Assembly (NCBI GenBank): GCA_015493675.1
Contig: WGCR01000576.1
Coordinates: 1-8,438 of the forward strand
Length of the DNA stretch: 8,438 nt
From: Anaerolineae bacterium
Lineage (GTDB): Bacteria; Chloroflexota; Anaerolineae; J102
Direction: 5' to 3'
Shown in pieces: positions 1 to 5,209 of this stretch. The notes beneath the pieces were generated by a model. It saw only the letters and a list, made by a program, of their open reading frames with translations. It was not told the DNA's origin and made no database searches. Within the stretch, counting starts at the first letter, position 1; every line of letters starts with the position of its first letter. The translations under genes and the position numbers were made by a program.

Positions 1-107
1 GAACCGCTCCAGACGCTCATGCCTCGTTCTTGCAGCCATTCGACAATTTCTGCGCCCAGGGTTTCGGAGACCGGGATTTTGGGATGGGTTAAAACGCCAA
101 TTTTCAT
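1..107 (-). CDS. nadK: NAD kinase, N-terminal fragment (cut by window edge)
   Basis: The minus strand from the ATG at 105-107 reads MKIGVLTHPKIPVSETLGAE and continues IVEWLQERGMSVWSG to the window edge. A first beta strand (KIGVL), then a short turn with a proline, then an amphipathic helix ending in a 'W-L-x-x-R-G-x-x-V' segment is how NAD/NADH kinases begin before their GGDG motif. That diagnostic GGDG motif lies outside the window, so the identification rests on 35 residues only. NAD kinase phosphorylates NAD to NADP in the cytoplasm using ATP or polyphosphate. The ATG is 17 bp downstream of the dnaB stop codon, so the two are probably co-transcribed. No clear Shine-Dalgarno sequence is visible in that gap. 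Another Rossmann-type protein with a similar N-terminus is possible. Confidence 0.6.
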   Translation of the reverse strand, partial: MKIGVLTHPKIPVSETLGAEIVEWLQERGMSVWSG

Positions 108-124
108 GATGGAATCGGGATTTT

Positions 125-1468
125 TCACGCCAGAGACGCCTTGGCGACTTCGGTGAATTGCGTATATTTTTCATCGAAGAAGAGATCAACGCTGCCGGTG
201 GGCCCGTGGCGATGCTTGGCAATGACGATCTCGGCGATGTGGCTGCGTTCACTCTCGGCGTCATATTTGCCTTCGCGATAGATGAACATCACCAGGTCCG
301 CATCCTGTTCGATGCTGCCGCTTTCACGCAGATCACTGAGTTGCGGATGTTTGTCCGCCCGGTTTTCCACCTGGCGGCTGAGCTGCGAAAGCGCTATCAC
401 CGGCACTTTCAACTCGCGGGCCAGTTGCTTCATGGTTCGGGAGATAAAACTGATCTCCTGCACGCGGTTCTCACTGCGTCGCCCGCCGTGCATCAACTGC
501 ATGTAGTCCACGATGATCATATCCAGACCATGTTCGGAATAAAGCCGTCGGGCCTTGGTGCGCAGTTCAAACGGGCTCAGCGCGGCGGTGTCGTCGATAT
601 AGATGCGGCAGGTGCGCAGCGTTTCCGCCGCCTGCTCCAGGCGCATCCATTCATCCTGATTGTAGATTTTGCCCAACCGCAGGTGCTGGGAGTCGATACG
701 CGCCTCCTGTGAGAGCAAACGCTGCACAAGCTGCTCGCGGCTCATCTCCAGACTGAAAATAGCCACCTGGGCGCTGTGATTTTTGGCGGCGTTGAGAGCG
801 ATGTTCAGAGCCAGGCTGGTCTTGCCCATGCCAGGACGGGCTGCGAGGATAATGAGATCCGATTTTTGGAATCCGCCCAACATCGCATCCAGCAGATTGA
901 AATCGGAGGGGACGCCCAGCACCTCTCCCCGGCGTTCGTGTAGCTCCTTGATCTCTTCGATGACTCGGGGCACCACCTCCGTGATGGAAACCAGGTCTTG
1001 ATCAAGCCGTCGTTCGGCGATGGCGAAGATGAGTTTTTCCGCCTCGTTTACAACATCCCCTACATCCTGTGAATCATCATAAGCCTTGCGGGCGATGTCG
1101 CCGGCCGCGGTGATAAGCTGGCGCAGGGTGGCTTTCTCCTGTACGATCTCGGCGTATTGGAAGGCGTTGATGGCGGTGGGGACGCTGTTGACCAGGGAGG
1201 TGATGTAGCTGCGCCCGCCCACTTCATTCAGTTTGTCCCGACGTTCCAGCTCTTCGGTGACCGTGACGAAATCCACCGGCGCGCCCTCGTCGAACAGGGT
1301 GCGGATGACGTCGTAGATCTCGCCATGACGGGCCAGATAAAAATCCTCGGGCATGACGACATTGGCAACGTGGCTGATCACATCGGGATCGATCAGCAGT
1401 GAGCCCAGCAGCGCTTCTTCCGCTTCGATACTCTTGGGTATTTCCTTATCAGGTCCGGCTGTCATCAT
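125..1468 (-). CDS. dnaB: Replicative DNA helicase DnaB
   Basis: A 447-residue protein of the normal DnaB length and layout. The N-terminal helical DnaB domain covers about residues 8-110 (PKSIEAEEALLGSLLIDPDV opening). The linker helix follows, then the RecA-like motor domain from about 185. Visible motifs are Walker A (ARPGMGKTS, Lys216-Thr217), the catalytic-glutamate segment SLEMS (Glu241), Walker B (MIIVDYMQL, Asp321), the SQLSRQVENR segment (Gln362) and the KHRHGPTG arginine-finger region (Arg420). As a hexameric ring it unwinds DNA 5'-3' at the replication fork, loaded with primase. Two consecutive ATG codons occur at the start (1466-1468 and 1463-1465), and either could be used. The upstream bases on this strand are pyrimidine-rich with no recognisable ribosome binding site. 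No intein interrupts the gene. It lies between the bifunctional-nuclease gene, 144 bp upstream, and nadK, 17 bp downstream. Confidence 0.97.
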   Translation of the reverse strand: MMTAGPDKEIPKSIEAEEALLGSLLIDPDVISHVANVVMPEDFYLARHGEIYDVIRTLFDEGAPVDFVTVTEELERRDKLNEVGGRSYITSLVNSVPTAINAFQYAEIVQEKATLRQLITAAGDIARKAYDDSQDVGDVVNEAEKLIFAIAERRLDQDLVSITEVVPRVIEEIKELHERRGEVLGVPSDFNLLDAMLGGFQKSDLIILAARPGMGKTSLALNIALNAAKNHSAQVAIFSLEMSREQLVQRLLSQEARIDSQHLRLGKIYNQDEWMRLEQAAETLRTCRIYIDDTAALSPFELRTKARRLYSEHGLDMIIVDYMQLMHGGRRSENRVQEISFISRTMKQLARELKVPVIALSQLSRQVENRADKHPQLSDLRESGSIEQDADLVMFIYREGKYDAESERSHIAEIVIAKHRHGPTGSVDLFFDEKYTQFTEVAKASLA

Positions 1469-1493
1469 CTGTTATTGGGGGAGAGATAAAATT

Positions 1494-1515
1494 GACGCCT
1501 GGGGGAACAGGCGTC
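1494..1515 (-). terminator. Hairpin between the DUF151 gene and dnaB, possible weak terminator
   Basis: A perfect 8-bp inverted repeat, GACGCCTG / CAGGCGTC, encloses a 6-nt loop. It can be extended by a G-U and an A-U pair. On the minus strand it is followed by AATTTTAT, which is a short, interrupted U tract. It could attenuate transcription coming from the DUF151 gene. Alternatively it could be a structured element in the dnaB leader, since it ends about 25 nt before the dnaB start codon. The weak U tract makes a strong terminator doubtful. Nothing else was seen in the 144-bp intergenic stretch: I found no convincing dnaB promoter. Confidence 0.35.
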
Positions 1516-1612
1516 GAGAAGGTGCGAAACGACCAACGCAGGGCATGAAGGCCGCGTTCTATCAAAAGAAGGGATAGTGTTGGTTGATGGTGTTGGCAGA
1601 AAAGCAAGCGGC

Positions 1613-2149
1613 TCAGTCGCTGGTCAGATCATCCAGATCGAGGCCTTCGATGAAATCGGCAAAGGCTCCCAGGTCTTCGTCTTTCGCCTCTGCACCCTCT
1701 TCGGATTGTTCCGAGGATGCGCCAAAGAGAATGCCCGGCGAGAAATCGGCATCGGGCATACGTCCGGCCTCTTCCAGCACCTGCTCTGTGACATAGATCG
1801 GCGCCTCGGCTCGTACAGCCAACGCGATGGCGTCGCTGGGACGCGAATCGATGCGGATTTCGCTTTCATCCATGTCCAGCACGATTTCGGCGTAAAAGAT
1901 GTCGTTCTTGAGTTCATTGACGACGACATATTCCACATCTGCGCCCAGAGTGGTGATCGTGTTGAAAAGCAGATCATGGGTCAGAGGCCGATCGACATGG
2001 ATGCCCTGAAGCCGCAAGGTGATGGCGTCGGCCTCGGGCGCACCGATCCAGATGGGCAGATAGCGCTGGGAGCCAATTTCCCGCAGCACTACCACCCGGT
2101 TCTGTGTCATTAAACTGATTCGTACGCTATCGATATTGACTTCAATCAT
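1613..2149 (-). CDS. Bifunctional nuclease (DUF151/BFN) family protein
   Basis: A 178-residue protein beginning MIEVNIDSVRI, the typical opening of the BFN/DUF151 family. Conserved family blocks are LPIWIGAPEADAI (31-43), RPLTHDLL (54-61) and IDSRPSDAIALAVR (100-113), where the Arg-Pro-Ser-Asp cluster is the hallmark. The domain ends near residue 125. The C-terminal 45 residues form an acidic, low-complexity tail (SEQSEEGAEAKDEDLGAF and on) ending in an amphipathic LDLDDL stretch. Plant members of the family have reported DNase and RNase activity; the bacterial role is poorly known. The start was set at the ATG at 2147-2149, 8 nt from an AAGGAG sequence. The GTG at 2158 overlaps that AAGGAG, and the ATG at 2152 sits only 5 nt from it. 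A strong promoter lies about 35 bp upstream. dnaB and nadK follow on the same strand and may be partly served by this promoter. Confidence 0.92.
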   Translation of the reverse strand: MIEVNIDSVRISLMTQNRVVVLREIGSQRYLPIWIGAPEADAITLRLQGIHVDRPLTHDLLFNTITTLGADVEYVVVNELKNDIFYAEIVLDMDESEIRIDSRPSDAIALAVRAEAPIYVTEQVLEEAGRMPDADFSPGILFGASSEQSEEGAEAKDEDLGAFADFIEGLDLDDLTSD

Positions 2150-2157
2150 CATGACCA

Positions 2158-2163
2158 CTCCTT
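2158..2163 (-). promoter_or_regulatory. Ribosome binding site AAGGAG that decides the DUF151 start
   Basis: AAGGAG on the minus strand is an almost complete Shine-Dalgarno match. It lies 8 nt before the ATG at 2149 and 5 nt before the ATG at 2152. The upstream in-frame GTG at 2158 overlaps it, which argues against that GTG as the start. The 8-nt spacing and the family-typical MIEV opening favour 2149. Confidence 0.75.
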
Positions 2164-2181
2164 GTTGGGGGCTACGATCAA

Positions 2182-2211
2182 ATTATATGTCCCCGTCGGG
2201 GTTTCGGTCAA
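2182..2211 (-). promoter_or_regulatory. Sigma-70-type promoter of the DUF151 gene
   Basis: On the minus strand, TTGACC (2206-2211, five of six consensus bases) and TATAAT (2182-2187, perfect) are separated by 18 bp. The expected transcription start is near 2175, giving a leader of about 26 nt before the ATG at 2149. The spacer contains a perfect short palindrome, CCCCG-A-CGGGG (2191-2201). This is a possible operator for a repressor, although a chance GC palindrome cannot be excluded. The promoter lies just downstream of the end of the broken deoxyribosyltransferase gene. Confidence 0.75.
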
Positions 2212-2248
2212 GCTCCTGAGCGACGATGGTGGCATGAGATTTCGGCCT

Positions 2249-2677
2249 TCAGGTTTGCCCGGATGATGCGTGCAAAGAAGTCAGCTCCCGCTTCAGCGCA
2301 TCCAGATCGTGCACCAACGCGACCAGGCTGTTCCAGATCATCGGATTGAGTTGGGCGCGGGGATGGGGCAGGCGGGAATCGTGGAGGTAGCCGATGATGG
2401 CGTCCCGCCCCAGTGCATAGAAATAGCCCATTTCCCAGGCCGTGCCCGAATCCACATCGAAACCATTGAGCACAGCCACCACGGCATCGGCTTCCTGCAG
2501 GCGCTCCAAGTCCTGCCGAAAGAAGGGAGACGAGTCGCCATCCCGGTCGAACAGGCCCGCGTCGCGATGGGGCAGATAGGTTTCGTAGCCGATTTCACGG
2601 CAGATAACGTCGATTCGTTCCAGCAGCCAGCGCTCACCTTCGGTGAACAGCGGCCCGGCAACGCTTTCTAGAGCCTG
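2249..2677 (-). pseudogene. Nucleoside 2-deoxyribosyltransferase-like gene lacking its start
   Basis: The open frame encodes 142 residues. The glycine-proline loop near the beginning (VAGPLFTEGERWLLERID) and the catalytic block DVDSGTAWEMGYFYALG are hallmarks of the nucleoside 2-deoxyribosyltransferase family (Pfam Nuc_deoxyrib_tr). In the catalytic block the two aspartates and the nucleophilic glutamate (about residues 74, 76 and 82) are intact. LNPMIWNSL near the C-terminus fits the region that completes the active site in the multimer. Family members swap or hydrolyse nucleobases on deoxyribonucleosides in salvage. Nearly the whole family length is present, yet no ATG, GTG or TTG precedes the first beta strand. 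The frame runs back only to CAG at 2675-2677 and meets TAA at 2678-2680, inside the terminal repeat of a fold-back element. The first start-like codon is a TTG at 2509, after the glycine-proline loop and about 25 residues before the catalytic glutamate. The gene is therefore most likely inactivated by insertion, though use of a non-canonical start cannot be excluded. It otherwise shows no decay. Confidence 0.72.
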
Positions 2678-2687
2678 TTATGGACTT
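2668..2687 (+). repeat. Left terminal inverted repeat of fold-back element 1
   Basis: CTAGAGCCTGTTATGGACTT matches the reverse complement of 2883-2902 at 17 of 20 positions. The outermost CTAG may be host target sequence. The TAA that closes the deoxyribosyltransferase frame upstream lies inside this repeat. Confidence 0.75.
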
Positions 2688-2726
2688 CATGCCAAATTCT
2701 AATCATCTTCATATCATTCGCCTTTC

Positions 2727-2842
2727 GATTCGCCGCGGATGACGCTGAAAAATCGGATCATCGCGGATTTTCGCAGAAAAAATCCTTTTTCAATCCAACA
2801 ATCCGCGGAAATCTGTCGAATCCGCGTTATCAGCGGCGAATC
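2727..2842. repeat. Inner inverted repeat pair of fold-back element 1
   Basis: The arms 2727-2748 and 2821-2842 are reverse complements at 19 of 22 positions and share GATTCGCCGC exactly. A further match around CGCGGATT continues inward, up to the apex hairpin at 2776-2791. The pair is concentric with the terminal repeats. Confidence 0.75.
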
Positions 2843-2882
2843 CCACGGGCAGATGCTGTGAATTCTCGATTTGACGTGGCCA

Positions 2883-2902
2883 AAGTGCATAACAGCTTCT
2901 AG
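2883..2902 (-). repeat. Right terminal inverted repeat of fold-back element 1
   Basis: Read on the minus strand it is CTAGAAGCTGTTATGCACTT, pairing with 2668-2687. The differences are at the 6th, 7th and 16th positions only. Confidence 0.75.
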
Positions 2903-2962
2903 TGACGGACGCACGGCAATTTTTGTCCCAATCTTGAAACGCACTCAACCTGGCGGCTGGAT

Positions 2963-2991
2963 TTGGATGCAGATGGGGGTCAGTGTATGAT
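2963..2991 (+). promoter_or_regulatory. Probable promoter of the acyltransferase-DUF692 gene group
   Basis: TTGGAT (2963-2968) and TATGAT (2986-2991, five of six consensus bases) are separated by exactly 17 bp. The predicted start near 2998 gives a leader of about 35 nt to the ATG at 3033. A GAGAGGT ribosome binding sequence (3018-3024) sits 8 nt before that ATG. The promoter lies about 60 bp outside the fold-back element, on its right side. Confidence 0.6.
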
Positions 2992-3032
2992 GGGAATCAG
3001 CAACCTATCCCTGCCTTGAGAGGTATTCAATC

Positions 3033-3761
3033 ATGACTGTTCAACTGTCACCGGCCGATTTTTTTGATCTGAGCGAGGAAACCCATGCTGATCTCTTCAA
3101 GGGCGTAACGATTGTGTGGGAGGCCCTGCCGCGGCTGAGTGCGTATCTGGCGCGACTGGTGGCGGGCAAGGGGCATCAGATTTTCGGCGCCGTGGCCAAG
3201 GATGCTTTTCTGGCGCCGGGCGATGATATTTTCATTGGCCCGGGCGCGGTGGTGGAGCCGGGCGCATTCATCGCCGGGCCCGCCTATATCGGCCCCGATG
3301 CGCATGTGCGTCATGGCGCTTATATCCGCGGCAATGCTTTTATCGCGGCTGGGGCTATCGTGGGGCACGCCACCGAAGTAAAAAACAGCATCTTGCTCTC
3401 GGGCGCTTATGCGCCGCATTTCAATTATGTGGGAGACAGTATTCTGGGGCGGGGCGTGAATCTTGGCGCGGGCACGAAGTTATCCAATCTCACCGTCGTC
3501 AGTGTGAAGGACCCGGAAACGGGCCAGCGCCCGACCCTCAAAATCCTCATTGGCGGCGAGCTGTTCGATACGGGGCTGACCAAGCTGGGAGCTATTTTGG
3601 GCGATGGCGCCCAGACCGGATGTAACAGTGTGCTGAATCCGGGCGTGCTCATCGGGCCTCGCAGCCTGGTCTACGCCAACGCTTCGTTGCCCAAGGGCTA
3701 CTATCCCGCCGACACCCTCATCAAGTTGCGCCAGACCTTCGAATACGCTGAAAGAAGATGA
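3033..3761 (+). CDS. GlmU-type left-handed beta-helix acyltransferase (no nucleotidyltransferase domain)
   Basis: A 242-residue protein. After a short helical N-terminus (1-50) come hexapeptide repeats typical of left-handed parallel beta-helix acyltransferases (IGPGAVVEPGAFIAGPAYIG and following, about 55-220). The block GHATEVKNS (111-119), then PHFNYVGDS and VNLGAGTKLSN, resembles the acetyltransferase half of GlmU. His129, Tyr132, Asn143 and Asn152 fall at exactly the spacing of E. coli GlmU His363, Tyr366, Asn377 and Asn386. This supports a CoA-dependent N-acyltransferase acting on a sugar phosphate or sugar nucleotide. The N-terminal uridylyltransferase half of true GlmU is absent, so the protein either works with a separate nucleotidyltransferase or has another amino-sugar substrate. 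The start is supported by the GAGAGGT sequence 8 nt upstream and by a promoter. It overlaps the next gene by 4 bp (ATGA), implying translational coupling. No signal peptide, so cytoplasmic. Confidence 0.82.
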   Translation: MTVQLSPADFFDLSEETHADLFKGVTIVWEALPRLSAYLARLVAGKGHQIFGAVAKDAFLAPGDDIFIGPGAVVEPGAFIAGPAYIGPDAHVRHGAYIRGNAFIAAGAIVGHATEVKNSILLSGAYAPHFNYVGDSILGRGVNLGAGTKLSNLTVVSVKDPETGQRPTLKILIGGELFDTGLTKLGAILGDGAQTGCNSVLNPGVLIGPRSLVYANASLPKGYYPADTLIKLRQTFEYAERR

Positions 3762-4288
3762 GCTCACCACCTCCAATCCTGCTCAAACCGCTTGTTACGG
3801 AGATGCTGGCTGATGTGCAGGCCATGTATGAGGCCAGCGCCAGCTATTTCCTCACTTTCACCGGACATCCCGTCCTGCCCATCCAGGCCGCCAACGATTA
3901 CAATCAGTTGCTGGAAAGCGATGATCGAGCGATTATGGCCATCTGGTGGGAGGATGAGCGCATCATCGGCTCGCTGGATTTTCGTTTTCATCATCCTGTC
4001 GAGAATGTATTGTGGGTGGGCGCGTTGATCGTGCAGGATGAAACGCCCATTGACCGCAGCGAAATCGGGCGCTGGGCCATGAGAATCCTGGAGGAATGGC
4101 TGCGTATCGCCACTGAAATCACCGAAATCCGCACCGCCGTCCCTCTGAAAGCCGCCGATCTGGTGCGATTCTGGCAGGAGCTGGGATATGAACTCACCCC
4201 TGAGCTCCTGCGCCAACCCGTTGCCGGAAAATATCTGCGTTTTGGCATTTTCCGCAAACTTATCGAAAGGAAACCATCACTCTCATGA
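3758..4288 (+). CDS. GNAT-like N-acetyltransferase
   Basis: A 176-residue protein with the general GNAT pattern. Strands in the middle (AIMAIWWEDERIIGSLDFRF, then VLWVGALIVQDE) are followed by a helix starting DRSEIGRWAMRILEEWL, where the acetyl-CoA pyrophosphate loop would lie. The C-terminal RFWQELGYEL segment matches the 'FYxxLGF' signature near the end of many GNAT domains. The usual Q/R-x-x-G-x-G/A loop is degenerate here (R-S-E-I-G-R), so the assignment is by overall pattern. GNAT enzymes move an acyl group from CoA to an amine; the substrate is not predictable. The ATG overlaps the stop of the upstream acyltransferase (ATGA at 3758-3761), and its own end overlaps the next start in the same way. 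All three proteins would thus be made from one message, which hints at sequential steps on a shared substrate. Confidence 0.65.
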   Translation: MSSPPPILLKPLVTEMLADVQAMYEASASYFLTFTGHPVLPIQAANDYNQLLESDDRAIMAIWWEDERIIGSLDFRFHHPVENVLWVGALIVQDETPIDRSEIGRWAMRILEEWLRIATEITEIRTAVPLKAADLVRFWQELGYELTPELLRQPVAGKYLRFGIFRKLIERKPSLS

Positions 4289-5175
4289 AATTCGGACTTA
4301 ACTACTCGCGGGCCGCTATCAAGCTCTACGACGAGGGAATCATTGCTCCCGACGTCTTCAAATGTCCCGCCTGGCCCGATCTCATCGCACGGGTCAAAGA
4401 TCGTTATCCCATTTACATCCATTTTCCGTTGGGCGCGGGCGAAGGCATTGGCGACGCCATAGACGGCGAGACCAAACAACCTGCGGATTGGGCCAAATTC
4501 GAGAAATTACTGTCTGATTCCGGCACGCCCTACCTCAACCTGCATTTGCAGGCCCCGCACACCCGTTCCGGCCCGCCCGATGCCGAGCAGACCCTGGCGA
4601 ATCTGATCCGGGATGTGGAAGCTGTTATCGCCCGTTTTGGCCGGGAGAGGGTGATTGTGGAGAACGGTTTCAACCTCGGGCCCCAGGCGCTGCACCCCGC
4701 TTTTTACGCCGAGACCGCCATGCAGGTCGTCGAAGCCACCGGCTGCGGCTTTCTCTTCGATCTCTCTCACGCCCGGATTGCAGCCATGCGTTTGGGCGAA
4801 GATTATCGCCACTACATCAGCCGTCTGCCCATGCACGCTATCCGCGAAATCCACATTACCGGCATGCAGGTCATTGATGAGTACTGGATCAACCGGGCTC
4901 TGGCCAGCGGCATGACCCGCGAGCTCATCGAAAGCTATATCGGCCCGGATGGCGCCTGGCTGGCCAACCACATGACCGATCATCTGCCTCTCAGCGATGA
5001 GGATTGGGAGATCATGACCTGGGCCGCGCAGCAATTGCGCAGCGGCGCCTGGCGGGAGCCCTGGGTCACATCGCTGGAATGCGGTGGCGTCGGGCCATTC
5101 TGGGAGGCCACTTTTACCGAGGATGAAATGCGGGAGCAGGTTCCCCGCTTGCAAAAGATATTCACCATCCCATAA
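4285..5175 (+). CDS. DUF692-like / xylose-isomerase-like TIM-barrel protein
   Basis: A 296-residue protein beginning MKFGLNYSRAA, the first strand of a TIM barrel. Probable metal ligands appear at strand ends in the order expected for the DUF692 and sugar-phosphate isomerase superfamily: His46 (YIHF), His87 (NLHLQ), Glu126 (VEN), Asp159 and His162 (FDLSHA), Glu188 and His190 (REIHITG), Asp232 and His233 (TDHLPLSDEDWEIM), and Glu265 (SLECGG). The VEN, EIH-x-G and D-H-x-P-x-S-D-E-x-W blocks most resemble DUF692. Characterised members of that family (MbnB, TglH, ChrH) are multinuclear iron oxygenases that modify cysteine-containing peptides, usually with a partner protein. No such partner or precursor peptide is visible here, and an isomerase or endonuclease-IV-like activity remains possible. 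It is translationally coupled to the GNAT gene by ATGA at 4285-4288. The secreted phospholipase-D-like gene follows after 34 bp. Confidence 0.7.
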   Translation: MKFGLNYSRAAIKLYDEGIIAPDVFKCPAWPDLIARVKDRYPIYIHFPLGAGEGIGDAIDGETKQPADWAKFEKLLSDSGTPYLNLHLQAPHTRSGPPDAEQTLANLIRDVEAVIARFGRERVIVENGFNLGPQALHPAFYAETAMQVVEATGCGFLFDLSHARIAAMRLGEDYRHYISRLPMHAIREIHITGMQVIDEYWINRALASGMTRELIESYIGPDGAWLANHMTDHLPLSDEDWEIMTWAAQQLRSGAWREPWVTSLECGGVGPFWEATFTEDEMREQVPRLQKIFTIP

Positions 5176-5198
5176 GCTCTCACGGTTTCTATTCTCAC

Positions 5199-5203
5199 GG
5201 AGG
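5199..5203 (+). promoter_or_regulatory. Ribosome binding site GGAGG that decides the PLD-like gene start
   Basis: GGAGG ends 6 nt before the ATG at 5210, an ideal Shine-Dalgarno placement. The same frame is open back to 5084, inside the upstream gene. The RBS, and the signal peptide that follows the ATG at 5210, show that 5210 is the true start. Confidence 0.85.
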
Positions 5204-5209
5204 CGCAAC

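Larger units (their letters stand above)
2668..2902. mobile_element. 235-bp fold-back (MITE-like) element inserted at the deoxyribosyltransferase 5' end
   Basis: The ends form an imperfect inverted repeat (17 of 20 bases) containing CTGTTATG and ACTT. Both ends begin with the palindrome CTAG, which could be a duplicated target site of 4 bp, or of 2 bp (TA). A second inverted repeat, concentric with the first, lies at 2727-2748 and 2821-2842 (19 of 22 bases). A small apex hairpin, GAAAAA-ATCC-TTTTTC, lies at 2776-2791. All three pairs share a centre near 2784, so the entire element folds into one long hairpin. Several ATCCGCGG-like words recur inside. No transposase is encoded, and the minus-strand frame crossing the element has no recognisable domain. 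The structure fits a non-autonomous element moved in trans. TA or CTAG targets are known for IS630-type and IS5-type transposases, so assignment to either group is only a guess. Confidence 0.65.

Noticed and set aside
158..712. Long plus-strand open frame opposite dnaB
   Set aside because: It is an antisense shadow of an unambiguous DnaB coding region, with no domain of its own.
2714..2944. 76-codon minus-strand open frame crossing the fold-back element
   Set aside because: It has no recognisable domain, starts at a weak GTG and runs through both arms of an inverted-repeat element. Only its first 16 or so codons, outside the element, may be the displaced start of the deoxyribosyltransferase.
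2987..3019. Ten-codon ORF (MMGISNLSLP) just before the acyltransferase gene, considered as a leader or precursor peptide
   Set aside because: Its start overlaps the predicted -10 box and precedes the expected transcription start, it has no ribosome binding site, and it contains no cysteine or other precursor-like feature.
5084..5209. Upstream extension of the PLD-like gene
   Set aside because: The extension lies inside the DUF692-like gene, has no ribosome binding site, and would bury the signal peptide. GGAGG before the ATG at 5210 settles the start.
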